A stretch of 7,640 bases of DNA from an uncultured Selenomonadaceae bacterium (GCA_905236785.1 CAJOQC010000172.1:1-7640), one strand, 5' to 3'; counted from the stretch's first letter, positions 1 through 7,604 are shown. Notes: a model not told the origin generated them from the sequence alone. Numbers and translations are program-made.

Positions 1-804
1 GCCGTGGGCGGCAACGGCGGCGCGGCAATTATGCTTGTCATTTCCCTTGGCATGAATTTTTTCAGCTACTGGTTCAGCGACAGCGTGGTGCTTAAAATGT
101 ACGACGCCCGCGAAATAGGCGAACGGGAAGCTCCGGATTTGTATAATTTGGTGGCAAAACTTGCGCAAAAAGCCGAGCTTCCCATGCCCAAGGTATGCGT
201 TATAAATTCCGAAGTGCCCAACGCTTTTGCTACGGGGCGCAGTCCTTCCCATGCGGCTGTCGCCGTCACCACGGGCATCATGCGCGCCTTGGACTACAAT
301 GAACTGTCGGGGGTGTTGGCGCATGAACTGTCCCACGTTAAGCACCGGGATACCCTTATTTCCACAGTCGCCGCCTCCATTGCCGGTGTTATATCCATGA
401 TTGCCAACATGGCGCAGTGGGCGGCCATATTCGGCCTTGGCAGGAACGACGAGGACGAAAACGGCGGCATCGTCGGCTCTTTGGTGACCATAATCATCGC
501 CCCCTTGGCGGCAATGCTCATTCAAATGGCCATTTCCCGCTCGCGGGAATACGACGCGGACAAAAGCGGCGGCGAAATTTGCGGCAACCCCCTATATCTT
601 GCCTCGGCGTTGCAAAAAATCGAAAACTTTGCCATGCATATGCCCATGACACAGGCAACCCCTGCCACTGCCCATATGTTTATCATTAACCCCTTGGCGG
701 GGAGCGGCAAGGCTCTTATGAACCTTTTTTCCACTCACCCCCAAACCGCCGACAGGATTGCGCGGCTTAGGGAGCAGGCAAGCAGCATGAGGTTGCTGTC
801 ATAA
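1..804 (+). CDS. htpX: Membrane zinc metalloprotease HtpX (5' partial)
   Basis: HtpX is an M48-family, inner-membrane zinc endopeptidase that degrades damaged or misassembled membrane proteins. Residues are numbered from the GTG at position 4. The zinc motif HELSH lies at 107-111 ([11 protein letters not shown]), and the third ligand is probably E182 in [13 protein letters not shown]. The family signature [10 protein letters not shown] is at 17-26, with further hydrophobic segments near 121-144 and 158-177. The C-terminal [14 protein letters not shown] at 242-255 is typical of HtpX. The reading frame stays open to base 1, and the first transmembrane helix that normally precedes the GGxGG segment is missing. 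The true start therefore lies upstream, and the GTG at 4 is not it. The 266 visible residues compare with roughly 280-295 for complete family members. The gene ends 15 bases before the next ATG with no terminator, so it probably reads through into the envelope genes. The identification is secure. Confidence 0.95.
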   Translation, partial: AVGGNGGAAIMLVISLGMNFFSYWFSDSVVLKMYDAREIGEREAPDLYNLVAKLAQKAELPMPKVCVINSEVPNAFATGRSPSHAAVAVTTGIMRALDYNELSGVLAHELSHVKHRDTLISTVAASIAGVISMIANMAQWAAIFGLGRNDEDENGGIVGSLVTIIIAPLAAMLIQMAISRSREYDADKSGGEICGNPLYLASALQKIENFAMHMPMTQATPATAHMFIINPLAGSGKALMNLFSTHPQTADRIARLREQASSMRLLS

Positions 805-819
805 GTTTTGGGCAAAGAA

Positions 820-2499
820 ATGATTGATAAGCTGAACGGTTTTTTGATTGACTTACAGAAGACAACGGAAAATTTGCAGGAAAAGTACGGCGGCAAACTG
901 CTCCTTTTTGTGTGCTGTTTGCCGCAGTTTTTTCTGTTGGTGAAAAGCCTTGCGCGGTATATGGAGTTTTACTTTGTAATTCTTCTGGCGGTTTTTTTCT
1001 TTCTGCGTATGGTTTTTGAAAGTTTTGTTCTGTCGGTGGTTCTTGGCAAGTTGCCGCGATTGTTGGCGGCTCTTTTCGGCGGGGCGGCGGCTTTGCTGTT
1101 TGCGGCGGATTCGGTTATGCTCTATGAATTTTCCTCCGTTACGGATAAGGCCGCCATCAATTTGTTGCTTGACACCAACCCGGTGGAGGTAAAAGAGTTT
1201 TTGCTCCTAAACGCGCCGAAAATTTTGGCGGCGGCGGCGGGCATGGGGGCGGTTTTTGCCCTTTTGCTTGCCTTTTTGCGGCGGGTTTCCTTGGGCAAAA
1301 TGCCCTTTGCGGCTCTTTTGTCCGGCGGCATTATTTATGTTGTTATGTTCACCATGCCGGTGTTGGGGGGCTTTTGTTCGCCGCCCTTGCGGTTTTCGGC
1401 GGATTTAATATCCTCCGTGCGGGAAATTGCCGAATATAAAAGCATATATGAAAGCATTGAGGCGGACAAAACGGATATTATCAAAAACGAGGGCGATATT
1501 CCCTTCGTTGTTTTCGTGGTGGGCGAATCCACCGGCCGACATCACATGGGGGTCTACGGCTGCCGTTTGCCGAACACCCCCTACGCCCAAGAGCGCGTTG
1601 CCGAGGGTAGCATGGCGGTTTTTTCCGACGTCATCAGCCCCCAAACGGAAACAATGCTCGTCTTTGAGCGGCTCTTTACCTTCTATAACAACGAAAGCCC
1701 CGGCAAATGGTACGATTATCCGAATTTAATCGACATATTAAACAATGCGGGTTATAATACGGAGTGGATTTCAAATCAAGAAACTTCCGGCCTTTACGGC
1801 AACGTGGCCAGAGCCTACGCCAACCGTTGCGCCGAAAAGAACTTCACCGCTCTTAGAAGCAGCGGCAAAGTCGCCTATGAGGACTATATCATAGAATACG
1901 ACGAAAAGATTTTGCCCATTCTTGACGAAGCCATTGAAAGAGCCGCCGCAAAAAATTTCTTTGTAATTCACCTTATGGGCACCCATTTTATTTATAAAGC
2001 CCGCTATCCCAAAGAATTTGACCGCTTCACCGCCGCCGACGAGGAAAAATATACCGACGGCGACACAAGGCAAATTGCCGCCGAATACGACAATTCGGTG
2101 TTGTATAACGATTACGTTTTGGAAGAAATAATCCGCCGTTTTGAGGACAAAAACGCCTTGGTTGTTTATTTGTCCGACCACGGCGAGGAAATTGTGGGCT
2201 TTAGGGTGGGGCATTATCACGACGGAACGCTGAGGCAGACGGAAATTCCCTTTATGGTGTGGGGTTCGCCCGCCTTTCGCGCCGCCTGTCCGGATATTTG
2301 GGCGCGGATAGTTAAGGCGAAGGATCGTCCTTATATGACCGACGATATGATTCATTCGTTTTTGGATATTATGGGCATAGCCGTCAAGGAGTACGACGGG
2401 ACAAGAAGCATCTTCAGCGCCGATTATAATTCGTCGCGGCCGCGAATTTATAACGGCAAAACCTATCGAAAAGACCACAACGACAGACTTGAGGAATGA
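820..2499 (+). CDS. Membrane-anchored phosphoethanolamine transferase (EptA/CptA-type, sulfatase fold)
   Basis: Probably transfers phosphoethanolamine from phosphatidylethanolamine to lipid A, LPS core or another periplasmic glycan. Residues are numbered from the ATG at 820 (559 aa). About five N-terminal hydrophobic segments (near 27-46, 50-75, 80-100, 132-154, 164-184) precede a periplasmic alkaline-phosphatase/sulfatase-like domain from about 225. Motifs seen are FVVGESTGRHHMGVYG with metal ligand E236; SPQTETMLVFERL, where T278 (or T276) would be the phospho-accepting threonine; LSDHGEE with D453/H454; and VGHYHDG with H465. These match the metal and nucleophile positions of EptA/MCR enzymes in order and spacing. 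The GEST-R and ERL wording is closer to CptA/EptC than to EptA. Length is normal. An in-frame TTG at 808 would add four residues. Neither start has a clear ribosome binding site, so I chose the ATG. Head-group chemistry and acceptor cannot be read from sequence; family membership is confident. Confidence 0.9.
   Translation: MIDKLNGFLIDLQKTTENLQEKYGGKLLLFVCCLPQFFLLVKSLARYMEFYFVILLAVFFFLRMVFESFVLSVVLGKLPRLLAALFGGAAALLFAADSVMLYEFSSVTDKAAINLLLDTNPVEVKEFLLLNAPKILAAAAGMGAVFALLLAFLRRVSLGKMPFAALLSGGIIYVVMFTMPVLGGFCSPPLRFSADLISSVREIAEYKSIYESIEADKTDIIKNEGDIPFVVFVVGESTGRHHMGVYGCRLPNTPYAQERVAEGSMAVFSDVISPQTETMLVFERLFTFYNNESPGKWYDYPNLIDILNNAGYNTEWISNQETSGLYGNVARAYANRCAEKNFTALRSSGKVAYEDYIIEYDEKILPILDEAIERAAAKNFFVIHLMGTHFIYKARYPKEFDRFTAADEEKYTDGDTRQIAAEYDNSVLYNDYVLEEIIRRFEDKNALVVYLSDHGEEIVGFRVGHYHDGTLRQTEIPFMVWGSPAFRAACPDIWARIVKAKDRPYMTDDMIHSFLDIMGIAVKEYDGTRSIFSADYNSSRPRIYNGKTYRKDHNDRLEE
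2491..2495 (+). promoter_or_regulatory. Ribosome binding site for the methyltransferase TTG start
   Basis: GAGGA sits 10 bases before the TTG at 2506 and lies inside the last codons of the PEtN transferase. It is only one base from the ATG at 2496, which overlaps the upstream stop, so it is too close to serve that ATG. This decides for the TTG start. Confidence 0.6.
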
Positions 2500-2505
2500 T
2501 TTACT

Positions 2506-3081
2506 TTGCCGAACATAGGAACGCGATTGTTTTTTTTGAAAAAATTTGTGAAAAACCCCGCCAAAATAGGCGGCGTAACCCCAAGCTCCCGCTTTTTGGC
2601 CAAACGTATGCTAAAGGGCATAGATTGGAGCGGCATAAAATGCGTGGCGGAGCTTGGCGCAGGCACGGGGGTTTTGACGCGGCAGATAACGAAATCGGCG
2701 GGGAAGGATTGCCGCCTGTTGGTCTTTGAGCAGGACGAAACCATGCGAAAGGCTCTAAAAAAAAGTTTCCCCAAGGCGGTTTTCGGGGAGAAGGCGGAGA
2801 ATTTGCCCGCCCTTATGCGGGAAAGCGGTTGCGACAAGGCGGATTTAATCGTCAGCGGCCTGCCCTTTTCCGTGTTCGACAAAAAGATGCGCCTTAAAAT
2901 CCTTTGCAACGTTCGCGACGTTTTGTCGGAACAGGGAATTTTTGTGGCGTATCAGTATTCAAAATGGCTTGACGAAGAATTTCGCGGAGTTTTTTCCGAG
3001 GTGCGGACGGAATTTGAACTTTTGAATTTGCCGCCGGCCTTTGTATATTTTTGTCGCGGCAGCGGCCAAGGGAGATTTTAG
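2506..3081 (+). CDS. SAM-dependent methyltransferase, PmtA-like (putative phospholipid N-methyltransferase)
   Basis: Soluble class I SAM methyltransferase of 191 aa with no membrane segment or signal peptide. The N-terminal [16 protein letters not shown] (14-29) is the basic/amphipathic lead-in typical of PmtA-like phospholipid N-methyltransferases. Motif I follows as [13 protein letters not shown] (47-59). The acidic residue after strand 2 is in VFEQDE (73-78), motif IV is [10 protein letters not shown] (113-122), and the C-terminal NLPPAFVYF (174-182) is also typical. rRNA adenine dimethyltransferases share motif I but carry an N-[LI]-P-[YF] catalytic motif; here the position reads SGLPFS. 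In characterised relatives the product methylates the amino group of phosphatidylethanolamine towards phosphatidylcholine. The substrate here is an inference, strengthened by the adjacent PEtN transferase. The gene starts 6 bases after the upstream stop with a rare TTG and a T8 tract near its 5' end, so expression may be low or translationally coupled. Fold is confident; exact substrate is not. Confidence 0.8.
   Translation: MPNIGTRLFFLKKFVKNPAKIGGVTPSSRFLAKRMLKGIDWSGIKCVAELGAGTGVLTRQITKSAGKDCRLLVFEQDETMRKALKKSFPKAVFGEKAENLPALMRESGCDKADLIVSGLPFSVFDKKMRLKILCNVRDVLSEQGIFVAYQYSKWLDEEFRGVFSEVRTEFELLNLPPAFVYFCRGSGQGRF
3068..3074 (+). promoter_or_regulatory. Ribosome binding site for the FAD oxidoreductase GTG start
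   Basis: AAGGGAG lies 9 bases upstream of the GTG at 3084 and within the last codons of the methyltransferase. It supports the GTG rather than an in-frame ATG at 3051, which would add eleven residues ahead of the dinucleotide-binding strand and overlap the upstream gene by 31 bases. Confidence 0.65.
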
Positions 3082-3083
3082 CG

Positions 3084-4628
3084 GTGAAAAGGGCAATAAT
3101 AATCGGCGCAGGCCCTGCGGGGCTTACGGCGGCTTATGAGCTTTTGAAAAATACGGACATAAAGCCGATTATTTTGGAAAAGGAAAATTTTGTCGGCGGC
3201 ATTTCCCGAACGGCAAATTTTGACGGCAACCGCATGGACATAGGCGGACACAGGTTTTTTTCCAAGGACGAACAAATTATGAGCCTGTGGCAGGAGCTTT
3301 TGCCGCTTCAAGGGAAACCCGCCTTTGACGATTTGCGCCTAAACCGCCAAACGGAACTTGCAGAAGGTGGAGCAGATCCCGAAATTCAAGACGAAGTTTT
3401 GCTAAACAGGCGCAGGGTGTCGCGAATACTCTACAGACGGCGGTTTTTTTCCTATCCCGTTTCTTTAAGTTTGGATATGCTCCTCAACTTGGGGCTGTTT
3501 AATTCGGCGGCAATAGGCATAAGTTTCTTTTGCGCCATGCTGGGCAAGCGGCGGGAAAATAATCTTGAAGATTTTATGATAAACCGTTTCGGCGAAAAGC
3601 TCTACAAAACTTTTTTTCGGGATTATACCCAAAAAGTTTGGGGGCGTTCCCCAAAGGACATTGACGCGGATTGGGGCAGTCAGCGCATTAAGGGCTTGTC
3701 ACTCATAAAGGCGATTGGGGATTTTTTCCGCAAGTCCATGGGCAAAAAGGCGGAGGAAACTTCCTTAATAGAGCGGTTTTATTATCCAAAGTATGGTCCT
3801 GGGCAGTTGTGGGAGAAAATGGCCGCCGAAGTGCAAAAAATGGGGGGCGAAATTGTTTTTGGCTGCGCCGTGACGGAGTTTGCCGCCGAAAAAACCGCCG
3901 ACGGCTACAAAATAACGGCGGCTGTGGCGGGGGGCAAAACTTACGCCGGGGATTATTTTTTGTCGAGTATGCCCCTTGCGGATTTTGCCGCCGCCATGCC
4001 AAGCGGTGTTCTAAGCCCCAAGGCGCGGGAGGTGGCCGCAAACCTCCCCTATCGGGATTTTATCACCGTGGGCATATTGGCGGACAGGCTGAAGATAAAA
4101 AACACCACCAAAATTAAAACCTTGGGGGGGATTGTGCCGGATTGTTGGATATATGTGCAGGAGGCGGACGTTAAATTGGGGCGGTTGCAGATTTTTAACA
4201 ACTGGTCGCCCTACATGGTGAAAGATGCGGAGCATACGGTTTGGCTCGGCTTGGAATATTTTTGCCGCGAGGGGGACGAGCTTTGGCAAATGAGCGACGC
4301 AGATTTTATCGACATGGCCAAAGATGAACTTGTCAAAATCGGCATTATCGAAAAGAACGCGGTGAAAAGCGCGGTTTGCCTGAAGGTGCAAAAGGCGTAC
4401 CCCGCCTATTTTGACGCTTATAAGGATTTTCCCCTGTTGCGGGCGGAGCTTGACAGGGGCGAAAATCTCTTTTGCATCGGCCGCAACGGCCAACACCGCT
4501 ATAACAACATGGATCACAGTATGCTGACGGCCATGACGGCGGTGGAGGCTATACGGGGCAACAAAACCCGTGAGGACGTTTGGAGCGTCAACACCGAAGA
4601 AAATTATCATGAGGAGAAAGGGAAATGA
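3084..4628 (+). CDS. FAD-dependent oxidoreductase (protoporphyrinogen-oxidase-like / UDP-galactopyranose-mutase-like)
   Basis: A 514-aa flavoprotein numbered from GTG 3084. The first strand opens directly at the start ([19 protein letters not shown]), with the GxGxxG dinucleotide fingerprint at 8-13. The ribose-binding acidic residue is E32 in ILEKE, followed by GGISRT (38-43) and [10 protein letters not shown] (52-61). A loop at about 75-107 leads into [20 protein letters not shown], then [21 protein letters not shown] and YGPGQLW (237-243). The C-terminal flavin-contacting motif is [15 protein letters not shown] (467-481). This architecture matches a widespread NAD(P)/FAD-dependent family, annotated by similarity to protoporphyrinogen oxidase or amine oxidase and often found near polysaccharide genes. 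The GGHRFF and late GRxGxxxYxN(M/x)DxS motifs also recall UDP-galactopyranose mutase. A role in heme synthesis is unlikely because no hem gene is nearby; modification of a sugar or polyprenyl-linked precursor is more plausible. It ends in an ATGA overlap with the next gene, so the two are translationally coupled. Reaction unknown. Confidence 0.85.
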   Translation: MKRAIIIGAGPAGLTAAYELLKNTDIKPIILEKENFVGGISRTANFDGNRMDIGGHRFFSKDEQIMSLWQELLPLQGKPAFDDLRLNRQTELAEGGADPEIQDEVLLNRRRVSRILYRRRFFSYPVSLSLDMLLNLGLFNSAAIGISFFCAMLGKRRENNLEDFMINRFGEKLYKTFFRDYTQKVWGRSPKDIDADWGSQRIKGLSLIKAIGDFFRKSMGKKAEETSLIERFYYPKYGPGQLWEKMAAEVQKMGGEIVFGCAVTEFAAEKTADGYKITAAVAGGKTYAGDYFLSSMPLADFAAAMPSGVLSPKAREVAANLPYRDFITVGILADRLKIKNTTKIKTLGGIVPDCWIYVQEADVKLGRLQIFNNWSPYMVKDAEHTVWLGLEYFCREGDELWQMSDADFIDMAKDELVKIGIIEKNAVKSAVCLKVQKAYPAYFDAYKDFPLLRAELDRGENLFCIGRNGQHRYNNMDHSMLTAMTAVEAIRGNKTREDVWSVNTEENYHEEKGK

Positions 4629-6064
4629 TTAAGAAATTTTTGCCCTTTCTTCTCATATTTAACGGCCTGTTCTTTGTTTCCCATACCTTGAGCAACGATA
4701 CATGGTTTCTCCTGAACGACGGCCGTTATCTTACGGAAAACGGTTTCCCTCGCACCGACCCTTTTACCGTTCATGAAAACCTTGATGTGATTATGCAACA
4801 GTGGCTGGCGGCGTTGGTGTTTTGGAAAGTATATTCCCTGTTTGGTTTTGCGGGTCTTGTTGTTTTGGTGAAAATTGTGGGGGCGGCGGTTCTTTTTGGG
4901 CTGTTTCTTTTGTATTTGCGGGCGGGGGGCAATTTTTCCCCGGCGGTTTTCCTCACCATGGTTATGGGCGCGTTGGCGGGGGGGATTTTCTTTGTTGACA
5001 GGCCGCAGATTTTTTCGGGGCTGCTTTTCGTATTGGAAGTGTGGCTGCTGATTAAATACGAGGAGGAGGGGCGACGTGCCTTTTTGTTCCCCTTGCCCTT
5101 TTTGTCCCTGCTGTTGATAAATATTCATGGGGCGGTGTGGCCGCTGTTTTTTCTGTTTGTTTTGCCTTTTTTGGTGTCCTCCCTTCGCCTGCGGTTTTTG
5201 GCGAAGTATTTTTATTTTGGCGGCGGTTCGCCGAAATGCTTGCTTATTGCCCTTTTTGTTTCTGCGGCGGCGGGTTTTATGAACCCTTACGGGGCGGAGG
5301 CTCTTGTTTACGGCTTTAACTCCTACGGCGATGCGGACATAAGGTTTATAATCGGGGAAATGAAACCCTTGGACGTTACAAATTTGGTGGGCGCGATAGG
5401 TTTTGCCCTCATTTTGGCGGCAACGGTTCTTTGCACAAGGGTAAAAATGCCCCTTCATTTTGTTCTGTTGTCTTTGGGGACGGCCTACATGAGTTTGTCC
5501 GCCGTCAGAAATTTGTATTTGTTCTTTTTGCTGGGCACTCTTCCCTTTGCCTATGGTCTGAAAGATTTTCGCTTTGATTTTTTGGCGGGCGGCTTTTCGC
5601 GAAAAAAAATTTTGGCGGCGGCGGCCTTGGTGCTGTGCCTTTCCCTTTTGCGCCTGGATACGGTGCGGATAGACGACGGCATAAAAGGGGCGGCGGATTA
5701 TATTCTTGCCCATGAAAAGGCACAGGATGTGCGGTTGCTGATAAATTACGACATTGGGGGCTATATGGAGTTTCGCGGCGTGAAGTGCTATATAGACCCC
5801 CGCGCCGAGGTTTTTTTGCAAAGCAACAATCATCGGAAGGAAATTTTTCACGAATATCGGGTTTTGTTCGACGGCAGTCTTGATTATCGGCAGTTTTTGA
5901 CGCGCTACGATTTTAATTATGCCCTTGTGACGGACTGTCAGGCTCTTTGGTTCATTGAGTTTGCCCACGACGAAAACTTCGAGCTTGTCTTTGAGGACAA
6001 GGCCAAAAGGTACGACGAGGATATGACGGTGAGGCTGTATAAAATAAAGGGGGCGGGCAAATGA
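4625..6064 (+). CDS. Polytopic GT-C-like membrane protein, copy 1
   Basis: A 479-aa protein with about ten or eleven hydrophobic segments between residues 5 and 342, then a soluble C-terminal domain (about 350-479). It begins at ATG 4625, overlapping the upstream TGA by four bases, behind GAGGAGAAAGGG. The first extracytoplasmic loop carries [11 protein letters not shown] (25-35), [13 protein letters not shown] (41-53) and [14 protein letters not shown] (57-70). Later landmarks are DRPQIFSG (125-132), LLINIHGA (163-170), NPYG (220-223), GEMKPLD (244-250), AVRN (293-296), and in the tail [11 protein letters not shown] (373-383) and [10 protein letters not shown] (388-397). This order of motifs (D-x-W-x(6)-GR-Y; RPQ; INxHG; NPYG; E-x-x-P; GGYxxF; IDxRAE) matches a large uncharacterised bacterial membrane family resembling GT-C glycosyltransferases, which use polyprenyl-phosphate sugars with an acidic residue in the first large loop. 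D25 is the natural candidate. Activity, donor and acceptor are inference. Copy 2 follows directly. Confidence 0.75.
   Translation: MIKKFLPFLLIFNGLFFVSHTLSNDTWFLLNDGRYLTENGFPRTDPFTVHENLDVIMQQWLAALVFWKVYSLFGFAGLVVLVKIVGAAVLFGLFLLYLRAGGNFSPAVFLTMVMGALAGGIFFVDRPQIFSGLLFVLEVWLLIKYEEEGRRAFLFPLPFLSLLLINIHGAVWPLFFLFVLPFLVSSLRLRFLAKYFYFGGGSPKCLLIALFVSAAAGFMNPYGAEALVYGFNSYGDADIRFIIGEMKPLDVTNLVGAIGFALILAATVLCTRVKMPLHFVLLSLGTAYMSLSAVRNLYLFFLLGTLPFAYGLKDFRFDFLAGGFSRKKILAAAALVLCLSLLRLDTVRIDDGIKGAADYILAHEKAQDVRLLINYDIGGYMEFRGVKCYIDPRAEVFLQSNNHRKEIFHEYRVLFDGSLDYRQFLTRYDFNYALVTDCQALWFIEFAHDENFELVFEDKAKRYDEDMTVRLYKIKGAGK
5602..5609 (+). repeat. A8 homopolymer in GT-C-like copy 1
   Basis: An uninterrupted run of eight adenines encodes the lysines of the FSRKKIL loop just before the last membrane helix (about residue 328). 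Loss or gain of one base would cut off the helix and the whole soluble tail. Listed as a possible slippage site only; the frame is intact here. Confidence 0.4.
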
Positions 6065-7542
6065 CGGCAAAAACATGGCTAAAAGATAATTTGCCCTTTT
6101 TGTTTATATTTGCGGGCGTTTTTTTCGTGCGGAATGATATGGGGGTTGATTTATGGTTTATGCTAAACAACGGCCGCTATATCTTAGCCCATGGCTTTCC
6201 CTATACAGAGCCGTTCACCGTCCATGAAAACCTTTCCTTTGTCATGCAACAATGGGGAACGAGCCTAATATTTTGGAAGGTGTACGAAAGTTTCGGCTGC
6301 GCGGGGTTGGTTTTGCTGTCCAAAATAATGGGCGGAGCCATAATAGGCGCGTATTATCTTCTTTGCCTAAAGGCAAGCGGCGGCAACAAGCGGCTGTCGG
6401 CGTTAATTGCCCTGTTGGTGGGGTGTTTTGTTTGCATCGCCTTTGTGTACCCGCGGCCGAATATTTTTTCGGGGTTTTTCCTTTCCCTTGAAATGCTCGT
6501 CCTTGTCTCTTACGCCAACGGCAGCGGCGGCAAGGTTTTGTGTTTCTTGCCCCTTTTGTCCCTGTTGCTGATAAATTTTCATGCGGCCATGTGGTTGGTG
6601 TTTTTCGTGTTGCCCCTGCCTTTTCTGGCGGCTTCCTTTCGTGTTGATTTTTTGGACAAATTCTTTGTCACGGGGCTAAACATCAGCCGCGCCAAGCTGA
6701 TTTTTGCCCTTTTGGCGGCGGCGGCGGCGGGGCTGATTAACCCTTATGGAACGGATGCCATGCTCTATGGGGTTCGTTCCTACGGCTATGCCGTCATAAA
6801 CAATTCGGTGGCGGAGATGCACCCCGTGGATATTACCACCGGGAACGGCGTGTTGTTTTTCCTGCTGTTCTTTGCGGCTCTCTTTATGTTCGGGCGCAAA
6901 AAAACGCCCCTTCAATACGCGCTTTTAACCCTTGGCACGGGGTATATGACCATGGCGGCGGTGCGGAGCGAATTGCTGTTTCTTTTGTTCGGTTCTTTGT
7001 CTTTTGCCTATTTTTGGGCGGATTGCCCCTTGGCCTTTGCTTCAAGGGAAAAATCCCGACAACGGAAATGGCGGCTTCTTTTGGCGGCAGCGGTGCTGGC
7101 TGAGGCGGTTTTTTTGGCGTTTTCCCATGGCGACCGGCCAAAGGGCGGCGCGGATTACGGCGAAGAGTTTAAGCCGGCGGCGGATTTTCTCCTGCAACGG
7201 GAAAAGGCGGAGGATATTAGGCTGTTTGCGGACTATAACGCCGGGGCGTACATGGAGTTTCGCGGCATAAAGTGCTACATTGACAGCCGTGCCGAGGTTT
7301 TTTTGAAGAAGAACAACCGACAAAAGGAAATATTCAACGAATTTTACGATTTGCATTTTGGCTTTTTGGACTACCGGGATTTTTTCGCCAAGTATGATTT
7401 TAACTATGCCATGGTGACCACCACGGAACATCTTATTTACGATGCCTTAAAGAAGGACGCAGACTTTGAACTGCTGCACGAATTTAACTTTGAAGAGAGA
7501 GGAAGCGAAGAAACCTGCCGAATTTATCGGGTGAAACGGTAA
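6061..7542 (+). CDS. Polytopic GT-C-like membrane protein, copy 2 (paralog of upstream gene)
   Basis: A 493-aa product, homologous along its full length to the preceding gene. Shared blocks are DLWFMLNNGRY (30-40), [13 protein letters not shown] (46-58), MQQW-FWKVY (62-75), PRPNIFSG (131-138), LLINFHAA (169-176), NPYG (227-230), AEMHPVD (251-257), YMEFRGIKCYIDSRAEVFL (397-415) and YDFNYAMVT (445-453). The layout is the same: about ten or eleven membrane segments to about residue 355, then a soluble tail. The conserved loop acidic residue corresponds to D30. It differs from copy 1 in having GAY instead of GGY (395-397), AVRS instead of AVRN (300-303), a longer tail linker with extra charge at 355-370, and a five-alanine run at 219-223. 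ATG 6061 overlaps the upstream TGA by four bases and follows AAAGGGGG at a 7-base spacing, so translation is coupled. Likely a GT-C-type transferase of an envelope glycan or lipid; whether its substrate differs from copy 1 is unknown. Confidence 0.75.
   Translation: MTAKTWLKDNLPFLFIFAGVFFVRNDMGVDLWFMLNNGRYILAHGFPYTEPFTVHENLSFVMQQWGTSLIFWKVYESFGCAGLVLLSKIMGGAIIGAYYLLCLKASGGNKRLSALIALLVGCFVCIAFVYPRPNIFSGFFLSLEMLVLVSYANGSGGKVLCFLPLLSLLLINFHAAMWLVFFVLPLPFLAASFRVDFLDKFFVTGLNISRAKLIFALLAAAAAGLINPYGTDAMLYGVRSYGYAVINNSVAEMHPVDITTGNGVLFFLLFFAALFMFGRKKTPLQYALLTLGTGYMTMAAVRSELLFLLFGSLSFAYFWADCPLAFASREKSRQRKWRLLLAAAVLAEAVFLAFSHGDRPKGGADYGEEFKPAADFLLQREKAEDIRLFADYNAGAYMEFRGIKCYIDSRAEVFLKKNNRQKEIFNEFYDLHFGFLDYRDFFAKYDFNYAMVTTTEHLIYDALKKDADFELLHEFNFEERGSEETCRIYRVKR
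6715..6729 (+). repeat. (GCG)5 alanine microsatellite
   Basis: Five perfect GCG codons encode A219-A223 of copy 2, just before GLINPYG. The equivalent place in copy 1 has three alanine codons (SAAAGF). Length change here is in frame and would lengthen or shorten a membrane helix. Confidence 0.6.
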
Positions 7543-7550
7543 AGGACACA

Positions 7551-7579
7551 ATGACATATTACGCCATAAATGCTATAAT
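7551..7579 (+). promoter_or_regulatory. Sigma-70-type promoter for the downstream gene
   Basis: A -35 hexamer ATGACA (7551-7556, five of six consensus bases) and a perfect -10 TATAAT (7574-7579) are separated by exactly 17 bases. A TG at 7571-7572 makes this an extended -10. Transcription would start near 7586, giving a leader of about 24 bases before the ATG at 7610. The -35 lies 9 bases after the stop of the preceding gene. No hairpin-plus-T terminator lies between, so operon read-through may add to expression. Confidence 0.75.
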
Positions 7580-7598
7580 ACCTGCAACAAACAAAGTC

Positions 7599-7604
7599 GA
7601 GGTG
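7599..7604 (+). promoter_or_regulatory. Ribosome binding site of the 3'-edge gene
   Basis: GAGGTG sits 5 bases upstream of the ATG at 7610. It overlaps GGTGACACC (7601-7609), whose four-base arms are complementary around a central A. The arms are too close to form a hairpin, and the palindrome may be chance. Confidence 0.6.

Noticed and set aside
1771..2478. Antisense open frame of 235 codons opposite the PEtN transferase.
   Set aside because: It lies opposite the catalytic motifs of a clearly coding gene and shows no recognisable domain or ribosome binding site.
2530..2546. T8-G-A6 stretch as a transcription terminator.
   Set aside because: A terminator needs a GC-rich stem followed by T; here the T run comes first, inside the 5' coding region of a gene.
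2496..2729. Plus-strand frame from ATG 2496 (77 aa) as a separate small gene.
   Set aside because: It overlaps the methyltransferase out of frame, has no usable ribosome binding site spacing, and encodes an Arg/Gly-rich sequence typical of a shadow frame.
2506..3081. rRNA adenine dimethyltransferase (KsgA/Erm) identity.
   Set aside because: Motif I is shared, but the catalytic motif reads SGLPFS rather than N-[LI]-P-[YF], and the C-terminal RNA-binding domain is absent. The NP-x(6)-PSS lead-in and LPPAFVY fit PmtA-like enzymes.
3051..3083. ATG 3051 as the start of the FAD oxidoreductase.
   Set aside because: It would add eleven residues before the first FAD-binding strand and overlap the upstream gene. 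GTG 3084 has AAGGGAG at a 9-base spacing and opens directly with the expected strand.
4124..4130. G7 run in the FAD oxidoreductase as a phase-variation tract.
   Set aside because: Seven bases is short for a phase-variable tract, and similar G6 runs occur by chance elsewhere in this G-rich strand. The frame is intact.
3084..4628. True protoporphyrinogen oxidase (HemG/HemY) of heme synthesis.
   Set aside because: Similarity is confined to the general FAD fold. The DIGGHRFF and [15 protein letters not shown] motifs and the non-heme neighbourhood point to the polysaccharide-associated branch.
4607..6076. Antisense open frame of 489 codons covering GT-C-like copy 1.
   Set aside because: Its product is basic, low-complexity and matches no family. 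The frame stays open because the sense gene avoids codons that would give stops on the other strand. The sense gene has family motifs and coupled start and stop sites.
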